Below are positions 47,356 through 58,537 of a stretch of 64,000 bases of DNA, piece by piece. Position 1 is the first letter of the stretch, and every line of letters starts with the position of its first letter. Made by a program: the position numbers and the translations under genes. Source of the DNA: Filosporella fistucella (taxonomy: Eukaryota; Ascomycota; Leotiomycetes; Helotiales); assembly GCA_030077755.1 (NCBI GenBank), contig JAQJZZ010000014.1, positions 1,364,001 through 1,428,000 of the forward strand, written 5' to 3'. Under the pieces are notes generated by a model, which did not search any database, was not told the origin of the DNA, and was given only the letters and a program-made list of their open reading frames with translations.

Positions 47356-49644
47356 TCAGACCTTCACAGGAGTTGAATTCTCCTTTTCTTTCTCCCCACT
47401 CCCATTACTTCTAAAAGTAGGTGATCTCGTCAGCCCCTTCAAGCTGCTTGCTCTTGCCCTTCCGGTACGTCCCATCTCTGATCTGATATCCTTCAAAACC
47501 TCCTCGCCTTGTGGCCCAAGCCGCCCAATTCGCGCTGCAAGCGCGGTATTCTCAGCTTGCAAATCACCTACTTGCCCTCGAAGAATCTCCCGTTCTTTGC
47601 GTAATACACCGACTTCCGCCTTCACCTCCTCCAGCTCCCTTACTAGCTTCATCCGCTCATCTTTGTCAGCAGCCTTCTTCTTCCTCTCCTCGGCTTTCTT
47701 CTCTTCCCTTTCTTTCTTTTGCTGTAATTTCTCCACTTCTCGTTTATACCTCTCCTCTTGTTTTTTAACTTCTCTCTCATGCTTCTCTTCAGCCTTCCTT
47801 ATAGCCTCCTCCTCCTTAGCCGTATCTTCACTCTTCTTATTCAATTCCTTCTCTCTAGCTTTGTTCAACTTTTCGTCAAGCTTCTTCTTCCTGTCTTCAA
47901 GTTTCTGTAGCTCCTTGTCCCGAAGTGCAATTGATTTAGTGTTGGCCTGCGAATTTGAGGTTTTGGTAGAAGATGCGTCATTTACGCTATCATCATAATT
48001 CTCCAATGCAGAAGCAAAGCTACCAACAGAGGAGGCACTGCTTATCGAAGAGACGGAGTCACGGCGAGGACTACCATTGCCATTTGCTACTTTTTGCTCG
48101 GATATGTGGCCAGGCAGGTGATCTGAAATTATCTGCGGAGTATGTGAAGCAATGAACTCGCCAGCATACCCCGCAGCATCTGCAACCATGCCGTATATTC
48201 CAGTTCCATTTGCAGGCTGATCCGACACTTCTGGTTTTGCCTGTATACCTAACCCTTCTGGATATTCTGAAGATGGTGTCGAAGCTTCTTCGATGCCGGC
48301 CAAATGACCATTGGTCTGATAATTATGCAAATCGTGGTTATGATGGCGCGGATGCCCTTCCGTAGATTCTTCTGCGCCATTGTTCCCGTCTTCATCGTCA
48401 CTTTCAAAATCTCCAATATCCTTTCCACATGCCCAATTTAAAAATTTGCTTGCGTCCGAGACAATTCCGCCTGGAGTTCCTCGTTCCACAAGGTAACGAG
48501 GTACGCTCCCTCCCGGAGATGATCTTGTCAACATGATCCACTCTACTGGGTTGCTCTCACACTCATCTTCTTCACGAGGAACATCAACTCCTTCCCCTTT
48601 TGCTTCATGTCCTCTGGACGAGTCAAATGAAATCGTTTTACCCCGCGCTCGCGTATCGTTTTGGGGCTCCTTCTCGGGTGTGACTACACCATTCTCATTC
48701 AATTGAGGTGAATGATTCCTTGTTGCGTTGCGTAATATAGCCTCTCTGCTTAAATTTGAGGTAGATCGGTTTCGCGATGTGATACCTCCGGATGGCAGAT
48801 CTATCATTGAAGTAGATTTCTTTGGGGGCTTTTTCAAGGGAATCTCTCTGATGAATTCAACTGATTCATATTGGCCCCGTATAAAACCATCTCGAGGTGC
48901 AGCATCCGGATGGGAACATGGCCTTGATATTACCATGAAATGCCGAGGCACTTCTTGGTTTTCCCCTGATTGACCTGACAGTGCTTGATCTGAGGTGATG
49001 AACATCGTAACAAAATCTCTCGGAGTGGTTGGTCCTGGGAATTGCGCGGACAGGAGATAAACTGAAAACTAATTAGGCCTGTCATTAATCAAGAAAATGA
49101 TGTGCTTACCCTCAATCTTCCCGACTCCTTCGACATGCTTATATGCAAGCCTCCTCTCACCACCAATTCCCCTTATGTTTCCTTCCCCGGGTCCTCCCTG
49201 GACTTTCATTGTTTCTGGAAATTCCCTTTCCAAGGCCTTCTTCCATTTAGTGAATCCCAATCCCTCGTGTACACTACGCCTGGCAAACCATGACCCCTGC
49301 CCATCCTTTGCGGACAGCTTGTAGACATTCATACCCAGCGGGTTATCCTTCACGTTCAATTTCACTTGTTTCCATTCTTTCTGCAGACTAACAATATCTG
49401 GTAGAGGAGGCGTGGAGCGAGCGGAGGAGAGGGATATTTCGGAGGCAGAGGATGCAGTTGAGCTGGCGCGTGAGCGTCCATCGGAGGACGCGGCATCATC
49501 GGCCGGTGCAGGAATTGGTATGGATTCAACAAGTATTTGCGCATTACTGAAAGCATTGGAGAGGAATGAGTTGAGGTCGTCTAAGGGGGTCTCTGAGAAG
49601 TCTATGGGCCCAAGGCTCTTGAGGGAATCGTGGAGGGCAGCCAT
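47356..49644 (-). CDS. DUF3074 (START-like) protein with C-terminal coiled coil
   Basis: Two exons: 49644-49110 and 49061-47356. The 48-nt intron (49062-49109, GTAAGC..TTTCAG, phase 1) gives KIE|VYLLSAQFPGPTTPRDFV; 746 aa. The DUF3074 domain (about residues 100-290) has the conserved block VYLLSAQFPGPTTPRDFVTM and GTPGGIV. This domain is START/Bet v1-like and binds hydrophobic ligands in related proteins. After a long disordered stretch (300-550), residues about 554-687 form a strongly charged Lys/Glu coiled coil (e.g. KELQKLEDRKKKLDEKLNK), then a leucine-type segment and a Ser-rich end. The coiled coil suggests dimerisation or membrane tethering. Ligand unknown. The next gene upstream on the same strand is also a lipid-transfer type. 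Confidence 0.85.
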
Positions 49645-50357
49645 TGCGTTTCAAATAGGAGGGATCTGAGGACTTTAGAATTGAGAGTATAAATAATCAC
49701 AATCTATTAAATCGACATACCAAAGGACACAGTAAATGAAAATGCGCTGTAAGAAAGGAGTTGCTAACATGGAAAGTGGAGGAATGATCGTATCACCGTA
49801 TCCGTGTCGAGCGAGATTGGAATAATGCAAAGATGGAGTCCAAGGTCAAGAAACGAAGCATATTGGCAATTGATATCCTGAAGAGCGAGTTGGCTCATAA
49901 GCTACGGAGAGAGATCACATCGACATCATCATCGAGGACCAGACCAGTCTTATTGTTGGATCGGAATCGCTGAATGTGACCTTTGTCTCCGAAGTTGAAC
50001 TCGCTCCCGCAAGTTCCAATTCCCTACCGTATCGTACGTCGTCTGGAACGAGAATGCGGGGCCATGTCGCTATGACGTTGCGGCCCCGAGCCCAGTATAT
50101 TCTCCATCCCACTCGATTACGGATCCACGGAATTGCTTGCCTATTACTTCTCGACATACAGATGAGCTAGACACAATGAACTCACCAACTGTCTAATGAT
50201 TCAAGTTTATAATGCTGATATCAGTCAAGTACGTGGACGTTGCGGACGTTGCAGACACTGTGTATTTGTCATTTCATGCGCTACAGAAACCGAACTCCGT
50301 GCTTGATGAGTGAAAGCCAGCCCGTGCCTCTCCATAATGTACAATCCGCCAATGCAG
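49645..50357. other. Intergenic region, DUF3074 gene promoter
   Basis: Upstream of the DUF3074 gene and 3' flank of the LAM-type gene, both on the - strand. Ordinary composition; nothing else recognised. Confidence 0.5.
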
Positions 50358-53300
50358 CTACCCGAAAGCCAAATGCTTCCTCTCCTTTTGAAGCTTATCT
50401 TGTTCCCGCTGACAGCTTCCGCAATAATCTCCTTGCCATTTCCGGAGGCCTTCCAGCTTACCACTCCTCTCCCGTTCCCTAGCCTCCATCACCTGCTGAG
50501 AATCAGCTCCCTTGATCCTCCTATTTGGCGAAATATTCGTTTGGCTCTCTCGCAGCATCATTTGAACTTGCTTGCACCGAGTGTTCTCATCGAGAAGCCA
50601 ATTCTCCCACTCCGCTCTCATCATTTCCCTCTCCACATTATTCACAACACGGATGGCAATCATAAGATCGTGACGATATGTACCGAGATGCTGGCGAGTC
50701 CTCCGTAGCCTCTGAGCAGTGGCACGAGTTGCAGTCTCGGAGAATGATGTCCAGGCAGTTTGATAAGGCGAATCCAGATCGGTGACGTTCGCAAGATCCC
50801 GAAATTGTTCATAACTATGCCACATTAGTATATTATGTTTACTTTTAAATCGCACAACTTACCATCTGCTACCCTTCTGGTCTGGCAGGTCAGTTGGGAG
50901 CGATATCAAAACATCATCCAGATCTCTCAGGTAGATAGACTTGCTCATCATATGGTTAGGTCCAACGCCCACCCTTGCCATAAACTTTGCTGCATTTCGT
51001 TCTGCCCACCACACTGAAGTATCCCTCGAAGTGAAAAAGGCGTTAGTCACTATACTTAGAAGAAGTGCAATCAAGATAATGCTATGAGCACTTGATACTT
51101 TCCATATCGATCGAAGAGCTGCGAACGTCCACATCATCAACGATGAGATTGCGCTCTCGCCGAAGGATCCGATGGTTTCCATAAGCATATTGGTCAGAGT
51201 CCGCTGTTTAATCTGTGGCCGTTTCGGATTACTCGAGTCGCTTGCAGAGAACAATGAAATCGATGTTTGTTGGCCTACATGCCCAAAAATATTGACCGCT
51301 TTTTTGGTTCTACTATGTGGCCCAAGTTTGCGAACCTGGCCCGCGATGACATCTGCCAAATCTTCCGCATCAAGGGACGAATCGTCGAAGGCTTGCTTTT
51401 CGACCAGACTTTTGGAGAACTTTGGTGTCTTCGACCAATCTACTTTGGTGTAGATGGCTAACTTACACTTCGATTTCGCAACGTGTGTGATAACTATTTT
51501 TGATACTAACATGAAATCTTTGTGGTGGGGAAGGTGCCAAGGCGTTTTGTAGTCCGTAACAACGTAACAAACATGGTCGTTCATGACATCGATGATTTGA
51601 TAGTCAACCACATTTGCCTGTCGTGATCGACGAAACATGTCTATGTAGTCAATTTGAAATTGAAAGTCTCGTCGCATGTGTCCGCCTTCGATCTCAACCC
51701 AGGGACCTTGGGCAATGCGTTGTGCTCGACGCTCATGATACAACAGCTGGAAGACAGCGCTCTTATCGCCGAACATGACGTGGAACAAGGCTTTGGGACT
51801 AATGTCGAATTGCCGCTCGACAGCTTTACGTTGCATGTCTTTGGGTTCATATATGACTGGATGGGATGGCAATTGAAACCTGGTCACCTCCTTGTTGGCC
51901 CGGCCGAGGTGAAGCCCTCGCTCAACATGGATCGTTGCTCTCAAATCCCGATCTTTGCGGCTACGACCAGAAATGGTGCCATCGTCAATAGGGGTATTGA
52001 CGGAGACATCTTCCCAACTTTCCATGCTTGGACTCCTGGTGGGGTCGTCATGTTCCATCTTGATCAAAGAAGTCATGACATTTTCCAGATCTACAGTAAG
52101 TCAGCACGGAACAAAAACAAGATCTTTCGATAGTGCGAGCTTTAGATGAAGCAGTCTCCAATTGAAATGCCAGAATTGACAGGTTGACAGTCAGGAAACA
52201 GAGCAAATGGGGACCACTTACTCAAGGGCTCTTCCGACTGCGAGATATCGATCAGGAAGTTCAACCTGGACTGAAGGAGCCGCAGCGGCTCCAAAAATGT
52301 CTTGATGGTGATCCTTGTGAAGTTGGATTGTGAGGCGTCCTCGCGAAGGTGTAGGAAGATGAAATCGCACTCCTTTCCAGGTGCGGCTGTTACTTCAGTT
52401 ATACTATTCATGCTGACCCCAGATATGAGAACAAGTCCAAGATGGTGACTATAGAAGTATATGTCATGCTGCGTGACATAGACTCTGCCTGGAAATTCTT
52501 GCTGCTCGTTCGGGTTCCAAGCCGCTCGGAAGACAAGCAGTACTTTGTCATCTCGCGACACGTTAGGGAACAGCATTCGAAATTGAGCTTCCTGGGTTTT
52601 CAGCTCAATCGGATAATTGCTAGGGAAGACTTCCGGCTTTGGAACAGACATGCTTTGTGATCGAGCAGCTTCCGCGTCGACACTGATGGCCTTTCGATGT
52701 GTAGATGCTGGTGGGGCTGAGTTTGTTACAGGATCAATTGATGTATTGAGAGAAACCGGGATCGAATCGGACCCTCCATGATCTGTAGGAGGCTTTCGAT
52801 TTTCATCATTACCGATTATTGGTGACGGCTGGAGGGGCTTTATGCTGGGACTTGCTGGGACTGATCTGTTAGGTCCGCTTGGCTTGATCTCCCCCTTTTC
52901 AAGACGGTTGATATACCCCCAGTTGCTGCTTCCCCACAAGTTGGCCATAATACTTGATGGCATGCCTCCGGTAGCATCGCTCCGTCCAATACCAATTCCA
53001 CGCTCTCCACTGACAATCACGGCTGTTTTGCTCAAATTTGTTGGAGCAGGTGGGTTTGCGAGTGTTGCTGGAGCCAATGTGCTGGTATGAAACTCATTCG
53101 CTTGTAAAATGGGTTGTTGTATTTTCGCTGGAAGAACGCTAGATCCTGGCTGACCGAGAGCAGGGGTTGAATAGACCGGTAATATGTTATGGCTTGCAGA
53201 AATCAAGCTGGCAATACCTCCCGTTGTCACTGGGGACGGAGCTGGTGGAAGGTCTGTTTGAGCCATTGCGGATTTTCGATGAAGATCGAGCTTTTGCATT

Positions 53301-54877
53301 ATCCTGGCAGCGTGATCTCTACTACTCTCACCTTCCTCCCTGGTAGTGACAGATCGCCGAGGGCCACTCACATCAAAACTACTTCTCGTAGCAAGATTCC
53401 CCATATCAGGGCCTGGTATTGGCAGTGTGCCACTCCTGTCAAAGCCGCCAGCTGCAAGATCATCACTTCCATGTGTAACATGGCCGTCTGAAGATTTGGC
53501 TGCAAATTCTGGAATCGAAGGTGGAGTGATTGCGAATGCAGGATCAATGCCACCAGGATATGAATAGTTGTCGTTTGCACTGGCCTCCAATGCCTTGTTC
53601 TTTGCAACTTCGAAAGCTTCCAGCCATTCCATCAGTTGTCCCTGGGTCTCCGCCTGCACAAGGATTGTCTGATTTTTGGTCTTTACCTCAAAGCAGAATC
53701 TGCGCTCCTCCTGTACGGCAGGCTTTACATTGCACAGCAGAACACCAATCTTTTCGCTTTCCTCGACTCCCCCAGATTGCAATCCTTGAACAAGCCAGCC
53801 GAATATGCCGTTTTTCACGTAAAACCAACGACGTACCCAGTTTGTCCTTGCAGGTTTCCCAGAGATTGTTCTCAAGAAAAGCCAACCCTGTTTCTCTGAC
53901 CGTTCTCCTTCTTTCCCCTGAGCTTGAATGTTTATTGTTGATGGGCCTTTGGATCCTAGAAACGCTACTGTAGATAGGTTGTAGTCCTCCAATTCTCGTG
54001 AGGGTTTCGAGGCTTGTGAGGCAGTTTCTGCAATCTCCCGGCGTGCAACTTGCAGCTCACGCCTGAAGATGCCTTCACCGGACTCCATTTCTTTACTCCA
54101 CCCACGAACTCTGTCCATCTCGTTGCCCCATTTAGCAAAGCTAGCTCCACCACTCTCTCGAGAGCGCTTCATTTCCCTCCATTGATCTGATGAGACGCGG
54201 ACAAGCAGCTTATCAATAGCATATCTCAACTGTGGCGCAAGCAAGCAAAAGTCTAATGATGCTTTTAAATAAGCTTTGCGAGTTTCGTGAACTTGAAATG
54301 CATCTTCTCTAAGAGATGAAGGCTCTTTCGTCTTCGATTGGCTCACATATCTCGCCAGTGTATTATCGAAAGTTTTTTGTGACTGTTCTAGATATCTTCG
54401 AGCATCCTTAAAGTTTCGCAATCTACATACAGTGTCAGCATGGCTAATGAGTCGAAGTCGTTCAACCTACTCTCCCGCCATGAATGACTTGACAGGCTCC
54501 ACGATATTGGTATCCATCTTCTTTACCCCCAATATTATCTGCGAGCACCACTCCCTGGACCCTTCTCCAAATCTCTTCATTGCCAACAATGTATAGTCAT
54601 GGTCGAGAACTGCCTCGGAGACGTTGGCTGGTGGAACAGATCGGAGGAGGAAAGAGTTGAACGTTTCTTCGAGAGACGAAACATCGTGAACCAATTTCGA
54701 TATGGATTTGATGTAATTATTCAGCCAGGCTTCAACAATCTCGACTTGATCTGAGAAGTGAACCGCGGTGGCTCTAAAACTTGGACTGTCCAATGCTGCT
54801 TCTTTCAGTCCCACTGGAATCAAGCTCAGAGGTCGCCCGACCTGGGGTAACACAGGTTGAGCAACAATATCAGCCAT
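50358..54877 (-). CDS. BAR-PH-GRAM-VASt sterol-transfer protein, Sip3/Lam class
   Basis: Four exons: 54877-54471, 54422-52222, 52090-50863, 50814-50358; introns 48, 131, 48 nt; 1430 aa. All joins agree in phase. Domains in order: BAR-like helical region (about 1-280); PH domain (about 310-415, EKQGWLFLRT...WVRRWFYVK); disordered Ser/Pro linker (420-760); GRAM-type domain (about 780-870, FRMLFPNVSRDDKVLLVF...YFYSHHLGLVL); VASt domain (about 965-1120, FDISPKALFHVMFGD); one membrane segment (about 1205-1225, IILIALLLSIVTNAFF); and a short C-tail with a helix. This is the layout of yeast Sip3/Lam3 and Ysp1/Lam1, which anchor in the ER and move sterol at ER-plasma membrane contacts. The C-terminal 150 residues are charged and helical. 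ATG at 54904 is an alternative start (nine residues longer). Confidence 0.9.
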
Positions 54878-55395
54878 ACTTCTGATCAAACTCCTGGTTG
54901 TCAAGCGAATGGATGTTCGAGAAACGTCCCGGCCATAGTGGATAATGGATAATGTAGGATATCAGAATGAGGCTCTAAAGCATCGTAGGGTCATGAGTAT
55001 CGGCGTCTGAACCGCCGACTTGGGCTTCTAGTATTTGTGCCTCAAAAATTAGCTGCCCAATTTAAGGCACCAACTCCATGGCTGGTTGGGTTCCATGTTC
55101 CACGCCCACGCCACTCCCGTCAGGTCGTGAACGTCAGGGCACAGGGAGCTCGGGCTCCAAAGTTAGAAATCGAACCTGGAAGTCTCTCTGCTTCCACTTC
55201 CACCAAAGATCGTGGGCATCCAATATCTGTCGACTGATTAAAATGAACTGATAATTCATGATTGCGATGCCAATCTACAATTGTGCATGGTGCTCACCAC
55301 TAGGAGCTAAATTAGATCATCTTTACTTTCACTATTCATGTTTACGGGCTTTGCTTTGACGCTGCGATCGTACCCTTCCTGCTTGCATGGTATTT
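54878..55395. other. Intergenic region upstream of the LAM-type gene
   Basis: Promoter and leader of the LAM-type gene. A tRNA-like GGTTCGATT box on the - strand near 55165 was checked and rejected (no matching stems). Confidence 0.5.
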
Positions 55396-55860
55396 TCACA
55401 AGCCATCTCCGAAATTAGCATGTGCACTTAGGGGCCGAAGCATAATTTGATCAAATGGCCGACCATTACGGAGATATGCTTGATAACGTTGCGTTAAGGT
55501 TCTAGACTGGTCTCCTTTGTCGTCTGCCGGAGCCACATCTCGAGTACCGGTGCTTGTGTTCCAACTTTCGGACCCTCTGTGCCGTACAACAGTACTATCT
55601 CCACCAGACTTGCATGTGGGCTCAAGCACTGATGTATGAGGATACTGGTGTTCAGGAATTACGAAAGTCAAAAATGATCTGCAGATGTGTTTGGCAGCGT
55701 TGTTATTATCCTCGACGGGCCACACGTGCCAGGCGCACTCTAGGTTTTGCCCATTCTGCAGTACTTGCTTGATCGTTTTGATCAAGCGACCGGATAGAAT
55801 TACTTCCTCCACATCGATCCACTAAAGGACTTGAGAACTTTCCTCCACTGACACGTCCAT
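55396..55860 (-). pseudogene. Small gene interrupted by an in-frame TAG
   Basis: From ATG at 55860 a frame runs MDVSVEESSQVL, meets TAG at 55822-55824, and continues without a break for 141 codons (WIDVEEVILSGRLIK...) to TGA at 55396. The continuing part is protein-like: ECAWHVWPVED, then FLTFVIPEHQYPH, then a hydrophilic C-terminus RPFDQIMLRPL. A CAG-to-TAG change would restore it, and C-to-T at CpA is the type of change RIP makes, though one such change does not prove RIP. Alternatively, the part after TAG is a second exon with acceptor CCTTTAG and a lost first exon. Family unknown. Confidence 0.35.
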
Positions 55861-57458
55861 ATCGCATCGGCCTCGTCGGCCTTATTTACAGAGAAAAGTA
55901 CGTGTCGACTCGGTTCCCTCCAGATCAAAGCCCTAATCAGACGAATCAAAATCGAGATTCGAGCCTCAAGTATTGACCTGGGCTTATCCGTTTTGCCAGC
56001 AAGGGTTCGGGGAGGGAGCGTGCAGTGAGGCAGGAGTGGTTGCTTGCTCCAATGCTGTTAAATTGAGGGAGAGAGTTTTTACGGAGATACACACGTCGCC
56101 TTATCGGATTCGCGCAGGCTTCTTTTTTTTTGCAACAAGGCCTCTTATATCCTGCTGCAGATTCCCCATATTTCAAACCTGAGTCACGCATGACTTACCC
56201 CCTTTGGAAGCTGATAAAAACCATGGGATCATTCAGGGGGTTCCCATGTTCTCCCATCTCATCACGCTCTGTCCTGTCCTGTCCTTGAAAGCTGGACAGG
56301 GTTCAAGGAATTATACCAGCTTCGGATAGATGTCTCTGATGCTTCTAAGAAGCAATAACAGCTTCCATCCATATTTTACCGGCCGTGTCAGGTGCTATAC
56401 CACCTGCCACTCGGTGGGATGGACGGGATTTGCCCACCAAATCAGATTGAAATTTTGATTGAGGCAGATCTCTTATATAGAAGCGAGATCGAAATGCGGA
56501 GGTTTTGAAGAGACAATCAAGGATGAAAATCATAATCCTCCGAGAATTAGATTACTCGCAGGTGGAGGCATGAGGTCAATTCGGCGAGTCGTTAACTCGT
56601 GTTGGTGGTGCATCCACTCTTGCAACGGTTCTCCCTCGCTCGACCACACTGAAAGAGCACCCCCCATCCCCGCAATTGAAATTAACCTGGATAGGAAATG
56701 CATCTCCGTATGCCCTCTTGAGTATTTCGACACAGCAGCGAGCAGAAGGACACTCATGATAGATATATGAGGGTCGAGAAGCAGGCTGCATTCTTAGTTT
56801 TGGTAAGCGCCTAGCCACCCCAGACTTGAAGTTTACGAATTAAACTCTAGAATTCTGGTCTCAACAGCCTGATTGATGCACATCACGCTCAGGTACAGAT
56901 TTCAATCTCACTGTCGCACTGTGAAGCTGGGGAATTAACCCCTGAACCTCGGTTGGCGTCTTGAGCTGGGTGAAGATTAGTCCAGGCCCCATGACGATCT
57001 GAGAAACGCAAACAAGCACCCATCGCCAGCCACTCTTTTGTGAACAGTCATCTCTAGATAAAGTATAATATTCAGGAATATTCAGGAACTCGGTCGCTGG
57101 GGTTCAAGCGACACCTCAGTCTCTGATACAGTACAGGCCGGGCTAGCCCAATTCGAAGCACATTCAGTGGAAGAATGATCTAACTGATATGTCGGGTGTA
57201 CTGTACCACAAACAGGATTGAGTCCCCGCTGAATTAATAATGGCAGGGCAGCAGCTAGTCTGGGCAAGACGATAAAGGGTATGGATCATAGCTTGGACAT
57301 GGTGGATGTAGCGTTCCATTAACTTGACCAGAGAGTCTACGGAGGTAATGCTTTGATAGAAAGGATGGGAGGCTTGCAAGAATAGCAACCCTTCCACTTC
57401 AACCTAGAAACGTGCATGGCACTACCTATCAGGTTGTAGTATGCTTCGAGATTCGTAC
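55861..57458. other. Intergenic region with short doubtful frames
   Basis: A T10-like run lies near 56123. Two - strand frames look weakly protein-like: 56530-56757 (75 codons from ATG) and 57164-57397 (acceptor-like TTTCTAG at about 57405, frame VEVEGLLFLQASHPFYQS...). The second may be the next exon of the small gene below. No supported gene. Confidence 0.4.
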
Positions 57459-57704
57459 CTAGTTTCGTGCTCTATCGCTTTTCTCTTGTTTGCAGCACGC
57501 AAATACATACCCAGTATCAATGATAAATTTGGTCATACATTCAGACCTCCAGTGTCTTGATACCTTACCCTTTTCCTCGGCTATCCATCGAGCATTATCT
57601 GCATCGTAGCCTCGCATGCGGGATTTTCCGTCTTGAATTTTGGGCTGTATTACTCGGCCTGCAGAACCTCTTCTTCCACCTCCTATGCCCATTTTGCAAG
57701 GCAT
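57459..57704 (-). CDS. Candidate small protein gene, possibly first exon of a longer one
   Basis: ATG at 57704 in good context (ACAATGCC). The 81-codon frame ends at 57459. The first ~55 residues (MPCKMGIGGGRRGSAGRV..., then DADNARWIAEEKG) look coding; a GTAAGG donor follows EEKG at about 57568 and a GTATCA donor follows EEKGK. Splicing from the latter (phase 0) to 57405 would continue VEVEGLLFLQASH. Either model is unproven. Divergent from the Zn(II)2Cys6 gene. Family unknown. Confidence 0.35.
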   Translation of the reverse strand: MPCKMGIGGGRRGSAGRVIQPKIQDGKSRMRGYDADNARWIAEEKGKVSRHWRSECMTKFIIDTGYVFACCKQEKSDRARN

Positions 57705-58537
57705 TGTATTGCTCTTGATGTGGGCAATAGGTAGCAGGGCAGGGCATCACCTCGTTCCAGCTACACACCTAAAGAGGTACATGTACCTCTACAAGACAAG
57801 TACTCCATACAAGGTCAAGTATAGTCTGTCTGGAGTGCTGAACCTCAACCTTGTCCATTTGACCCCACACCCCGGCCCACCCTCAATGAACTAAAGTAAA
57901 CTAAACCCTCGTCACTGCTGCTAATACTTCCACTACCTACCAACCTACCTTACTTCACACTACGGACTCTCCTCGTCGTCTTACCGTGATCGACTTTTAC
58001 CTTTTCTACCTGCTTTACTTACCTTACTACTTACTCTTTTCTGCATTCTCTTCCTTCTCCCCTCGCCTTTTGCTGTCCGAAGTACGATGACCTCTTTGGT
58101 TCGACAATCAACACAACACCTTTACAAAAGCCTTATAATCTCCCTGTTCCAACTGCGCAGGTCCTAAGCAACCAAGCTCCACCCCGCCGGTGTTGAGCAA
58201 ACTTCGTTACCCGTTCCCGTCAACACCGCGCACTTTTTCGGTTTGCGACTCTGCGTGTACAACAGTACATCACGATTCAACGAACGGTAGTTGTCAGTCA
58301 ACTTAAACATTCTCCAGAAGCGCCTCGTCCGAACCTCCCGACACGGACTTCTTTCAATTCACGCGACCGCATCTTGAGGCGAGATCTCAATTTTAACTCC
58401 GTACCGGAGGCACTCTAGCTGTGGTTTGGATCGCATGGTGGGGCAATGATGAGAACGCAACCAGTGTGGCGACAACAACACCTGCTGCTACAAGACTGAG
58501 TGCTTCGTTGGATTTCGAGGATACAGAGCTTGAAATT
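57705..58537 (+). promoter_or_regulatory. Promoter and long leader of the Zn(II)2Cys6 gene
   Basis: From about 57900 the + strand turns pyrimidine-rich (CCTACC/CTTACT repeats), the usual fungal transcript-start landscape. A leader of up to about 600 nt with several ATGs out of frame (for example at 58435 and 58447) precedes the first in-frame ATG at 58538. These upstream ATGs could act as small upstream ORFs. Confidence 0.5.

Noticed and set aside
55100..55230. tRNA gene on the - strand (GGTTCGATT B-box-like motif)
   Set aside because: No A box at the right distance and no acceptor, anticodon or T stems pair.
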